64,000 bases of DNA. Origin: Malania oleifera (taxonomy: Eukaryota > Streptophyta > Magnoliopsida > Santalales > Ximeniaceae). The position numbers were made by a program, and so were the translations under genes. The notes below the pieces were generated by a model. It was given only the letters and a program-made list of their open reading frames with translations. It had not been told where the DNA came from and searched no databases. The stretch spans positions 150,653,748 to 150,717,747 of the forward strand of contig NC_080418.1 in NCBI RefSeq assembly GCF_029873635.1, read 5' to 3'. Of the stretch, positions 48,095 through 59,198 are shown one piece after another. The stretch's first letter is position 1. Each line of letters opens with the position of its first letter.

Positions 48095-48418
48095 GCTGTA
48101 ACACAATAGGAATCTATCAGTATCCCTACAACACATACAGTTAACACCATGATCTTCACTAATCGTATTAACTACTCCCTACCAGGTTTAGGTCTGTCCT
48201 ATCATACCAACATGAAAGTTATTAATGATCTGCCCTGCTTTTACTAGAATCGTCATCCTAGGAAAAACACGGAATACCGTTGACAAATCCTAGCCTAGCA
48301 ACTGAACAACCCTCAACCAACTCTACCCATATCCACATCCTATACTTTGGTATGTACTCATAACTAAGCCTAACCAAGTCTACAAGATCTAGTAACCTGG
48401 ATAGCTCTAATACCAAAC
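48095..48418 (-). other. gypsy 5' leader and primer-binding site
   Basis: The primer-binding site TGGTATTAGAGC is on the minus strand at plus 48404-48415, a few bases inside the 5' LTR, with one mismatch to the tRNA-Met complement. The rest is untranslated leader up to the gag ATG at 48094. Confidence 0.8.
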
Positions 48419-50312
48419 TATCATGCCCCGAACCCCTAAATGGGACCCATGGGTGAAAATGTAACCTAACCTGTCCCTATATCATACAAATCATCACAGA
48501 TACAGTATAATGGATGAGGGTCCGACCTTGTGGGGTTCCCAGGCACCCTAAACACATCCAACCACAATCATATACGCAGCGGAAAAAGTCATTCTATATC
48601 AACATATGCAGTACCATACCAGAGTCTATACAAGAGCAGAACATAGCTCTAACAAAATGTACAAATTAGGTGCCCAAATACAACTCAAAATGGCAACCCA
48701 ACAAACTACAATCCTAGAACTTACCCAAGCGCTAACACAGTACATCGGCCACTACGTTCCCTACACCAGGACGTTAGTTCCGGTTACTCGAAGGACCTGT
48801 AAAAATGTACGTACAGCGGGGGTGAGACACCTCTCAGTAAGGAAGAACACAGGTTATATCGGTGTGTAGCATTTGAGTGTTATCATGATACAACATACAC
48901 GCAGTTGAATGCAATCCAGTACTAATTCACATAGTGCATACATGCACCATACAATGGCCATTTATACGCAGCCCCGTCACAATACACACACATGATCAGT
49001 AATACACAGTGTCGTCACACTTATCGACCCAAAGCCGGTCCGGCATCCCGACATTGGCCCGTAGCCAACCCGCAAAGCACGGCACCATCGGCACATGACT
49101 ACTCCTCGACTCCCATGGCATCGTACCGATGCTAACTGGTGGATCCACACCCTTCGGCCTAATCTGCCGGAATAGGCTCACGCCTTCGGATATAGAGCCA
49201 GACACTCTTGCCTACATGGTAGGCGATAAACACACGCCTTCGGATATAGAGCCGGACACTCTCAATACCTGGAATCATTTTGGAATCTCGTTCCTATCAG
49301 CAATTCCGTATATCACACACACATGCATACTCATATAACCAAACAAACCACACTTATTTGATAATCTAAATCATGGTTTTCTAAACAAATACAGTTTAAA
49401 CAAATTCAAGGCACGACCATCCCAATATCACAGTATAAATCACACATATACTCGATTTTCAACACAACCAAGGATTCAGTCCGTCGCCCCTTTTTTCCCA
49501 AAACTGCAATAATGAAAAACCCATAGTTTTTCCCGTTAGATCCCCCCAAAATGAGTAGCCAAAACACACACAGGACCGTGGACCACAGTTCCACCGAGTC
49601 TGATTTTGAAAAGAACCAATATAAACATAGTTCCCCTTACCTTAATCCCGTATAACAAATCCCAAACTCCAAGGTTCCTAAACAGCGAACCGAGTTCCAA
49701 AACCTACAAATCACAGTACAAAATATACTCACAAGACCATCCTCTACAAAACTTCCAAATCAAAAATGAAAACAGAGCCGTACCTCGATTTTTCACCAAA
49801 ACCCAAAAACCTCTGAAACGAGATTCTGATCCGTAGAAGTTGTAGAGAATCCTTCCACGATCCTCGTGTCAACTTCCGTTTCCCGATTCTATCAACGATC
49901 GGCGAAGAAATCGAGAGAGAGAGAGAGAGAGTAGGGAGAGGTTTAAAGAGAGAGAGAGAGATAAGTTTGAGATTTCTTAATGAAGAAGTAATGAGAATTT
50001 CCTTTTATAGCCCTTTGACCCGGCCCAATTTTGCCGATGAAATGGTTTATAGCCCTTTGACCCGACCCAATTTTGCCGACGAAATGGTGCCTTCGTCTAC
50101 GAATCTTTCATTGGCTTTGTCGACGAATCGATGGCCTCGTCGACAAATCTGAGATCGCCGATTTTTCCGAGACCCCTCGACTTCTCCTCGTCGACAAGTC
50201 TCTGAATTTCATCGACGAGAAAAACACAGGCTTCGTCGATGAATCTGCTCTTTTACCAAAATGTCCCTCTCTTTATATATATAAACGCATTATCACGGTT
50301 GGGGTTCTTACA
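48419..50312 (-). repeat. gypsy 5' LTR (right)
   Basis: This 1894-base LTR matches the left LTR along its length with scattered transitions (its terminus reads TATCATGCCCC against TGTCACGCCCC). It holds a 42-base tandem duplication at 50003-50086 that the left LTR lacks, and this duplicates the TATA box region (TTTATAGCCC on the plus strand). Confidence 0.9.
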
Positions 50313-50735
50313 ATGAGGGGTCAAATCATGACATATAGAGTCCCGGGGAAAGAACATAGTTATGTATATGTATATAGTTTTACAGTTTTTGTCGTATGTA
50401 GTATGATATAGCAATATAAATGATAGAAATCTTAGATAATACAAATGTTTTAAGCTTCTATACCCGTGTTTACAGATTTGCCAGATCATGCAGTTTTAAA
50501 TACTATTATCATAGTTTTATGACTCGGTCGCCACACACTAGTAATAGCATTTTTCCACTTACTGAGCGTCGACTCACCCCATTATTTTACCATTTTTCAG
50601 GTGAGCTAGCTAGGCGAGTAGATCAAGCTCGCGAATAGAGAGTCTTCTTAATTACCCTGGTTATAGGGTGAGTTTGTGACAGAGTTTTTGTATTTTTGGG
50701 TAGTTGACACTATAAAGAGAGATATGTATTATAAA

Positions 50736-52950
50736 TGTAACGACCTAGAAAATACTGATATTTAAATATTAAAAAGAGAGGAAAAATGGAAACAGGAACA
50801 GAAGAAGGCAGTAGACTTGCGTTCGTCGACGACATCGCATTTTGAAGATAATAATAATTGGGGATAATATTAATAATTTCAAGGAATTGCCAGAACTCGT
50901 CGACGAATACAGGGCTTTGTCGACGAGTACATAAGGAAACTCGTCAACGAATACAAGGCCTCGTTGATGAGAAAATACCGAGATGGGTTATAGGGCAGCC
51001 TGAAATTCATTGACGAATACAGGGATTCGTCGATTAATTTATTAAAAGATTCTTCGACGAGATGATGTTTCTCGTCGGCGAAGACCACAGTATATAAAGG
51101 GAAAACTTATATTTTTATCACTTATCCGTGCCCCTCTCTCTCTCTCCTCTCTCTCTCTACAACTCTCTCTCACTTCTCTCTTCGTGTTTAGGCTTGTTTC
51201 TCGCCGGATCGAAGATTTGAGGCTACCACGACGCTCCTGACGAGATTCTCTGCAAGTCTGTTGGAGTTTATCGCTTGAAAAGTTGGGTTGAGTTTCGTCC
51301 CAATCTCAGGGTAAGGCATTTTATTCTGTATTTACCTTTTTCCTAGTTATAAGAAATGTTGTAGGTAAGAAAATACTGATATTTTGTTTTGGGGGATTGT
51401 GTTTTCAGGATGTTGAACTAGGAACCCTACGGGTATAGAGCCAGAATTTTATAGGGACTTTTCAAAGTTAAGGTAAGGAAAATATGCTATGCTAGGATTT
51501 TTCATAATGCTATCAGAAATTTCATAGACACATATTTATACCAGTTTATTATACAGTATTTGCAGAATATGAGTTTAAATGCTTGTGTCGTCTGAGTAGA
51601 TTTTCATGTGATAAAGGAATTTATATAGCTTTTATAAAGTATCATACTATACTGAATATACAGATATAGACAGTATATATAGTTTATATAGTTCTTTTCT
51701 AGTATATGAGATTACATAGAATATACAGATATAGATTCATAGTCACAGAGAGTATTCAGAGAAATGTACATGCATATACAACTTTTATATGAATAGTTTC
51801 ATGAAACAAGTATATATACATATACATGCATACAGTTTTACTCAGATCAGTATTTATATTACAATTTTATACAGAATAGTATATACAGAGTTATAGCATG
51901 TCATGTTTCCTATCACCATAACATATAGAGTATATAGATAGAGTATACAGACAAAGATACAGAGGTAGCATCAAGATGCTACAGATACAGTATACAGAGA
52001 TTATAGTATTTACAGTACAAAAAGATAAAGTTATGGTAATTTTGGAAACATAATGAAAACATTAAAAGAGTATATATGTATATATATATAGTATCAGATC
52101 CCTGAGAAAAGATTACAGACAGATACAGATAAAGATTACAGAGCACGGTATCGTTGCTAGATACAGATAGAGTGCAACCACATATCTCAGATAGTGTGTG
52201 GGTAGCGTCAACCGTGCTCGGAGAGTATGCAGCTCCCCAATTCACTAGGTGGAGGGGGTCGATTTGACGAGATAGTAGCTAGTCCCGAGCTTAGGAGAGG
52301 ATGCAGTTTGGCCGGACTGAGGTAGTGTAGAGTATATTGACTTATCTGGAGGGCCAACCAGATGAAGTCCCGTATACGGGCCGCACAACCCTGTCATGAG
52401 GGGTCAAATTATGACGTACAGAGTCCCAAGGATAAAGCACAGTTATGTATATGTATACAGTTTTACAGTATATGATGAGTATAGTATGATATTATCAGTA
52501 TGAAAAGAAGAAAAACAGACGATACAATATATTTTAAATTGTGAAAGAAAGATATGTTATATAGATGATTTAATGCATTACAATTCAGTTACTATATTAA
52601 AAATATCTTTAACTTAGTTGTCACACACTAGTAATAGCATATTTCCACTTACTGAGCGTCGACTCACCCCATTACTTTACCATTTTTCAAGTGAGCCAGC
52701 TAGGTGAGCAGATCAGACTCACGAATAGAAAGTAGTTTGATCACCCTAGTTATTGGGTGAGTTTTTGTCAGAGTGGTGTATTTTGAGTAAATGATGCTGG
52801 AGGGGTATTTTTGTTTGGCTATAGTCTGTATATGCTGGATTTTGGTATTGTATAGTAAATATGTAAATGGTTATATAATATGTGTTTCCGCTGCTTAGAT
52901 ATGGATATGGATATATATATAAAAATGGTATGAATTTTGAGGGCGTTACA
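50736..52950 (+). mobile_element. LTR-B, solo LTR nested in LTR-A
   Basis: It starts TGTAACGACC and ends GAGGGCGTTACA, and it aligns with LTR-A over its whole 2.2-kb length. Flanks are ATAAA (50731-50735) and ATTAA (52951-52955), a plausible target duplication with one change. A TATA box (AGTATATAAAGG, about 51090) follows an array of nine or so CGTCGACGA-like motifs (50825-51080). No internal region is attached. Confidence 0.8.
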
Positions 52951-52955
52951 ATTAA

Positions 52956-53271
52956 TGTGATACCCCATGGATGAAAGGCTTAAAAGATTAGATGTTACTA
53001 GCCATATCAACGAGGTGCACATTTCTTTTCGGGAGCTTTCCCATAAGAACTCCATAGTTAAGCGTGCTTGGCTTGGAGCAATCTTGGGATGAGTGACCAC
53101 CTGGGAAGTTTTCTCAGGAAGTGTATGAGTGAGGACAAAACACACTAAAAAGGACACATGTTGGTTTGTGGAGCCAGTCATTAGTCGAATAAGGCCCGCC
53201 CCTTGTTGTCTGGTTCAGGTGGAGGAGGAGAGACGCAGTGCTCCCTAGTAGACCCAGGTTGGGGTGTTACA
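52956..53271 (+). mobile_element. Cassandra solo LTR
   Basis: A single 316-base LTR starts TGTGATACCCC and ends GGGGTGTTACA and is closely similar to the LTRs of the Cassandra TRIM at 33563-34323. It contains a 5S-rRNA-like module. It lies immediately after LTR-B. No interior or second LTR is present. Target duplication is unclear (ATTAA and ATGTA). Confidence 0.88.
53003..53120 (+). other. 5S-rRNA-like module in Cassandra solo LTR
   Basis: This is the best-preserved of the three modules: it keeps AGTTAAGCGTGCTTGG exactly, a TTGGGATGAGTGACC box C with one change, and CCTGGGAAGT. Both blocks match plant 5S rRNA. It could retain Pol III promoter activity, though it is not an rRNA gene. Confidence 0.82.
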
Positions 53272-53548
53272 ATGTAACTATGGTTTGAAAATATTGAATT
53301 CTGGTATTGTATATATATGTATATGTGGTTATATGATTTATGTTTTCCGCTGCTTAGGGGTGCCCATTACATACAAATATTAGAGTAAATTTTTATTATA
53401 TAAAAAATGATATAAATTTTGAGGACGTTACAATACAAGATTAGTGGGGTGATTCCGAAAAAAAATTTTAAATAAAAATTTTTTTTAATTTAATTTAAAA
53501 TAAAAAATAATAATTAATTTTTATTTTTATTTTTATTAATTAAATAAA

Positions 53549-53561
53549 ATTATTATTATTA

Positions 53562-53601
<40 letters not shown>
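53549..53601. repeat. (ATT)n microsatellite
   Basis: A run of ATT triplets of about 50 bases with one break, inside an AT-rich segment near the start of LTR-D. Confidence 0.9.
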
Positions 53602-53602
<1 letters not shown>

Positions 53603-54386
53603 TCATCTTGAAGCTTCTTTAAGCTTCAAGATTTCACTCTCCTTCAAAACTGCGCAGGACTAGCCCCCCTCCCCTTTCCTCTAAAATTCTCTCTCTCCTC
53701 TCGTTCTCTCTCCCTCTCTCCTCAGTTTTATGACGGATTCTCGCCTGATTGGAAATCGAAAAATACCGTTGGACTCCATTCTCCGCTGCCATCATTTCTA
53801 TCGGAGCGGATTGGTGGTAGGAGCGGCATAGACGTATCTCCTGGGGTAAGCTAATTTCTGCTTTTATATTAATTTCTTGCAAATTATAAGCTCGATTGAT
53901 GATCGGATACCACCACGAGAATCTGGGAATGATTCTTTACAAGTCTAACGGAGCAGATTTCTCGTGGGGTCGTCGTGGGCATAATCCCAAATTTGGGATA
54001 AAGGGGTTATTAAGGGGCTTATTATCATTTAATTAGTATTAATTTAGAAATATTAAAATATTGAGTATCTGAAATTGAAGTAGGATTTTCAGAATTTAGG
54101 ATCCGGGTGAGCGTCGCGGGTGTAATTTCTAGACCCGCAGGCATAGTTCAGAAAATTAAGTGGGGGTGTTTAATATTAGTTTAAATGAGCTTAGGAAAAG
54201 TTAGATAAGTATTATTTTGGGAAAATGAGTTAATTAATTTGATGAAAATGCAAATTGCAGGATTTGAGTTTTGGGCGCCAAGGACGTAGGATTTGGGTTC
54301 TACCGAGACTTTCAGTAAGTTAGGTAAGGAGAATAAATTATAGCAGTATTTTTTGAATTTCTGTTTAAATTAATATGTGAAAATGA

Positions 54387-56340
54387 GCATCTCCGTATGA
54401 CAAGCAGTTTCCACCCTTGGAACCAAGATCATACGCAGACTCCAACCTTCATACCAAACCCTTCATCCAACCCTCTGAAATCCAACCAGACGGTTCCAGA
54501 AAGCTTCCATCACAAGCTGAACAAATTCTGAACCGGCAAACTCAGAATGCCAGATCACAGAATACAACGTTGACTGCCATTGATCACAAGGTTGAAACTC
54601 ATACATCATGGCACTCAGATGGAACAACGATTTGGCAACCTTGATTCCAGAATTGAAGCTTTATATGTTGATCTCAATAGAAGAATTGATAGTCTTAATG
54701 CTGAACTCAGACAATTTATTTCTGCAGGATATTTTGAATCCATGTTCAATGATAAAGAAGCAGAAATCAGAAGGCTCAAAGACCAATTATCTCAGATTGA
54801 ACGAGATCATCGTCCGATCCCTTCAGCCACCTATGTTCCTAAAGCTTTTCTATATACTCCACCGTACTCTTTCATTCCTCAGTCACCACCAACTCCATCC
54901 TACCAACAGCCAGATTATTCCAAGCATTTCAAATCCACTGCTGAGATCTTTAAGAGACATTCTCTTATTCCATCCTCACCCATTACTCCAAGATCTCCAA
55001 TTCCGGCAAAACCTTTACCTTCTGAGCCTGTTGATCATAAACTTAAAAGCCCATTTCTATCACTTGATCAATCTCCATCTTTCCTTGCTGACATTATCCC
55101 TGAAGTACCCATTGATGATAACAATGACGTTTCCACCGAAACATCGTCCTCCTCAGATCAAGAGATTACTGATCTCACCGATATGATGATGGCATCTCCC
55201 ACTGATCCAGGATCATCCAGAACCCAAGAGTTCCATGAAGAGACTGACACCACAGTTCCCATTGTGGAAGAACCTTCTGAGGCCACTTCAACTACTCCTC
55301 ATTCGGATCCTCATCATTCAACCAATGGTTCTTGGTTCTCTTTTGATGGATTACCTCCAACTAAATGGCGTGATCGAATTGGTGAATTTGGTGCATGGAT
55401 TGACCTGCAACTTTCAAAACCCGGGAATACTTTAGAATCAGTTCTCGTTGAATTCACATCCAGATTTACTGGAACTTTAAGAGACTGGTTTCAAAGTCTT
55501 GGTGAATACAGACAAGTAACATTCATTAAATCCCAGACTCCCTCCTATGCTTTGGGTACGCTCTATCAAGAATTTGTTAGAGATCCAGATATTTATGCCA
55601 ATGAAGTTCGACAAGAATATTTTGAAATGAGATGTTGTTATTTAAAAAGAAAATATCTTGATTTTCACTATCAAATGATGTCCAAGCGATATTATCTTCT
55701 TAGTGGATTTCATGATGACAATCTCAGACAAGTTTACATTAATTCTCTGCCAGAAGACATCCAGCAGATTTACAGAGAAAGATTGCATCTCTGTCACGAC
55801 CACTCAGAGAAATCTCATTAGGAGAAATTCATCAACTGACACTCACTACTCTTGAAAAATTATGTGATACCCATCAGTTGTTTTCAAAAATGATGAAACA
55901 GAATCATAAGTTCACAAAGCAATGCAAGAAGCCTTACTTGTAGATCAAATGTAAAGAAAAGGATTGCATCTGTAGTCCTAAAAAGAAGAAACATTTCAAA
56001 GATTATGGTTCTGACAAACGTTTTAGGAAAGATCCCAGAAAGAAGAAAAAATTCAGATTCTTCAAAAAGAAGTTCTGACGAGGACATGACAAATCTACTC
56101 GATGTTTCATTTGCAAGAAGAAAGACCACTATGCAAAGCAATGCCCAATGAACAGGACAAAATTTGCAAAACTTGCCCAGCAATTATAGAATGAAGAACT
56201 TGATGATGCAGAATCTGTTCTTTTAGAACAAGAAGAGATGATTGAAGAAACTATTCTCGTCCTTACTGATTCAAAAAATTCTGATTCAGAAGATGACTAT
56301 CATTCAGATGAAACTAATTATGATGACATAAATATTAGAT
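54387..56340 (+). pseudogene. endogenous caulimovirid coat-protein region
   Basis: The region encodes a capsid (Gag-like) protein resembling those of plant pararetroviruses (Caulimoviridae, petuvirus or florendovirus kind). In order: a short N-terminal part (54387-54600), a coiled-coil-like segment, a Pro/Ser-rich linker, an acidic Ser/Thr stretch, a capsid core at about 55330-55790, then basic Lys-rich runs, a CCHC zinc knuckle at 56103-56144 and an acidic tail. The main open stretch is 54580-55821 (413 codons). Frameshifts near 54600 and 55815 and stops near 55940, 56078 and 56187 break it. No movement protein, protease or RT is present. A retrotransposon gag is the alternative. Confidence 0.75.
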
Positions 56341-57837
56341 AAATTGTGTGGCATTTGAGTAATATTAAATTGTGATATTTTGGTGTGTGAAATTAATATG
56401 TTATGAATTAGATGAGAATTGTGTGGCATATGACGTGTATTGAAAAAATGTGAAATATAACGATGAGTAATTTCTGAGAAAATATGGAAATGAGAATTAT
56501 TGTTGTGATTAGTGAAAAATAATGAAATATGGTATTTATATGTGAGTAAAAATGATTTACATGAAAAATGAGATTTTGTGAATTATTGATATGAGTATTT
56601 TGAGAAATGTTGAAACACGTGAAACACGATATATACTATTATGAGATGATGAAATGTGCGCAGAAAATGATGAGAACAGTTATATTGAGATGAATTTAGA
56701 TATACTAATATATGGTTAATGATGTATATTGATTTAGAAATACTGAAATGTGAAAATGGGAAATATGAATACTGCAATATGGAATTGTAATGTAATTAAT
56801 GAAATTCCAATACCGCATAATGATTGCGAGTATGTGGTAGTAAATCCTGCTGGATGGTTGTGATATTGAGCATGGTACTGTTTCTAGTAGTCTAGTGCAA
56901 CCACACGGACTCTTGGAGCGTATGACATGACAGTCGACTTATCCATTTTGTAGGGTTGTTGGGTCCCTTGAGTCCGGATCAGGGCTATAGGCCGGCCAGT
57001 CGTACTACAATTGTGATATGATATTTTGATCTAACCGGGTCGGCCAACCACGGTTAGATCCAGCCTTCGAGCTGAACAACCTTGACCATGGGGGGAAGCA
57101 TGGCGTGGAAAGAAAGGTCCTCGGGGTGGCCATGAGTTACAAACGCGATGTTGATATTTGATACCAAGGATACTCATGAGCCGGAAAGTAAAATGAAAAC
57201 GAAAAGTGAAAGAATGACAAAATGGGCTAAAATGAGAAATGAAAGAAATAATGGAAATTGAGAAATAGAGAATGATAAAATTGAAAAATGGATTCGTGTA
57301 AGTTAATAATATAAATAATTGGGGCAAAGTGAAACTCTCCCCTTGAGGGCTTACTGAGTAAGGTGAGTGCCCAGACAGGTATCAGTTGTGACCATACTTG
57401 GCTGCATAACGTGTTAGGGCAGAGGGAAGTTATATGCATGGGCGGGTAATCTTCCCTATTTTCAGGAACTTCACGGATAATTTGTGTTGGAAATAATTGA
57501 ATTTGAGAAATGATTTTAAAGTTTATAAAAGCTTGTATTGTATATCTATATGATTATGAGAATATATTTATTAGTATATTTTTTTCAGATGAAATGTTGA
57601 TTTGAAAAGTAAATTGTATTATAACTGAACTCATATAGTCACACACTGTAAATAATTTATTCCTTCTTACTGAGATGTGTTTCACCCAAATTATCTAAAT
57701 TTTTCAGGGAACAGGGATAGGTCAGGTGATAGAGCTCCGTGACCATAGGGAGCTGAGACCCTAACATACAGGGTGAGTTTTTGGATTATGAGAGGTATAG
57801 TTCCCCTAGAGTTGAGTTGCTTTTGAGTTTGTGATGG

Positions 57838-57842
<5 letters not shown>

Positions 57843-57897
<55 letters not shown>
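57843..57897. repeat. (TA)n microsatellite
   Basis: An uninterrupted run of about 27 TA units within LTR-D, likely polymorphic in length. Confidence 0.92.
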
Positions 57898-57901
<4 letters not shown>

Positions 57902-58129
57902 ATATTCTGCGTATTGTATTCTGACTGATATGTATGTATTATCTTCTGCTGTTAGGTTATATAAATAAAATGACTTTTTACCCGGTACTCAATAAGGGTC
58001 GGGTCGTATGAATGACAGTAGGATTGTTGACGTGACCCATTTATGAATGTTGTTGATGACGAGTGAATATTTATTTATTATTATTTATATAAAAAAAAAT
58101 TGTACGAAAATCGGGGCACCACAAGTTAG

Positions 58130-59198
58130 TTTTGGAATTTGGGAGCTCCACTTCTCATGTATCTTATGCATGTTAAAACTTATTCAGCTGGGCAAGAGTT
58201 GGGCTCAATTCATATTCTATCAATTGTAAAGAGTTAGGAAACAAGCGTGACCATGATGACTTCTTAATCAATCAGCTTCTCAGTGCCTGTAGCATCGGAT
58301 CCCACTACTGAAGCCTTCATTCTGGCTTTTATTTTCTGATGGGTATGTTTCTTGTTTCTATTATTTTCCAATAGGCTTTTATTGTTGTTCGTCATTTTTG
58401 ACTTTGGATTCAGTGGCGGAGCCGTGAACTTTATTCAGTAGGATTCAGTAAAGATATGATCAACAATATTTAATGAGGGGCTCTCTAGTAAAGAGAAAGT
58501 GTTAAATGACAGGAAGTGTCACATCCTTTTCCCTCCGAAAATGTGATAAGGGACAGAAAGTGTAAGGCTTGTGTCCCTCCATTTTGACATGCACTGTGGC
58601 CATACAAAATTTTAAAGTGATTAGGCCCTTCTGATCATAGAAATTTCGGCATCTGCATTATCATTTCTTCTTTGTCTGAAAGCCAAATAAATTGCAAAAC
58701 TTGTGTTGCTTGATGTTCCTGCGTGTTGACATGCATAGTCGCCATGCCAATATTTATAGTCATTATGCAGTTTTGATTAAGACATCTGACCTCTGCATCA
58801 TCACTTTTTTACTTTTTGGTCTGGAAATGAAAAAAGCAATAAAATGCATGATACTTCATCTATGTGCATATTAACATGAACATCAGTTTATGCGTTGCAT
58901 CACCATAGCATGATTTAAAGTGGCATCGATTTAGTTATATACTGCTATTACCGGCGGCCTGCGTGCTATCGTTTTTCTATTTTTGGGTCTCAAAATTAAA
59001 TGAGTGACAGAACGAAAAGAAGCGTAGGGAAGAGGTAATGGAAATATCACAAAATAAATAGGACAGAATTGTAAAATTGTTGTTCATCTCAGACTATAAC
59101 TAAGGGAGCTACCTGGCCAGCCGACCCTGCATCTTGAAAACGAAAGTGTGCAGAACACCACGAAGAGAGTCCCAAGTAGTAAAGCAGTGGACGTGCTG
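58130..59198 (+). promoter_or_regulatory. upstream region of the intact P450 gene
   Basis: About 1.07 kb of non-coding DNA separates LTR-D from the P450 start codon. It holds an imperfect tandem duplication of about 142 bases (copies near 58575-58720 and 58721-58870, both with TGACATGCA, GCCAT, TCTGCAT and ATCA blocks in order). A weak TATA-like AAAATAAATAGG lies at about 59050, roughly 145 bases before the ATG. The true core promoter is not certain. Confidence 0.4.

Larger units (their letters stand above)
41540..50312 (-). mobile_element. complete Ty3/gypsy retrotransposon, inactive
   Basis: Two LTRs (41540-43374 and 48419-50312) flank a 5-kb interior coding on the minus strand. The 5-base duplication ATGAG occurs at 41535-41539 and 50313-50317. 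Removing the element restores the GCCGCACAACCCTATCATGAGGGG block of LTR-A as two halves, and that block reads through unbroken in LTR-B at 52378. Domain order is gag, protease, RT, RNase H, integrase, with a chromodomain-like tail, consistent with a plant chromovirus of the Tekay/Del kind. Stops and at least two frameshifts inactivate it. Confidence 0.93.
39933..53432 (+). mobile_element. solo LTR-A, split by three later insertions
   Basis: The unit starts TGTAACGACCCG at 39933 and ends GAGGACGTTACA at 53432. It is flanked by a perfect 5-base duplication ATACA (39928-39932 and 53433-53437). Its own sequence is 39933-41539, 50318-50735 and about 53272-53432, which sums to about 2.2 kb, the same size as LTR-B and close to LTR-C. 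Inside it sit a complete gypsy element, LTR-B and a Cassandra solo LTR. A TATA box (CCTATAAATAG, about 40282) is followed by a (CT)n run (40331-40375), and an array of CGTCGACG palindromes lies just upstream. Confidence 0.85.
53445..58121 (+). mobile_element. LTR-like unit (LTR-D) holding a viral fragment
   Basis: The unit starts TGGGGTGATTCC and ends CGGGGCACCA, with similar flanks CAAGATTAG (53436-53444) and CAAGTTAG (58122-58129). Without the viral piece at 54387-56340 it is about 2.7 kb. Its plan follows the other large LTRs: a CT-rich leader (53680-53725), a GAGCATGGTACTG block (about 56867) and a GAGCTGAACAACC block (about 57069). It has no polymerase genes. The exact ends and type are tentative. 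Confidence 0.5.

Noticed and set aside
54417..55821. A host gene encoding a Pro/Ser-rich protein
   Set aside because: The capsid-like core, basic runs, CCHC knuckle and acidic tail in this order point to a pararetroviral capsid, with frameshifts and stops.
59148..59198. Earlier start for the P450 at 59148
   Set aside because: The codon there is GTG and no ATG occurs between the upstream in-frame stop and 59199. Starting at 59199 gives a normal P450 membrane anchor.
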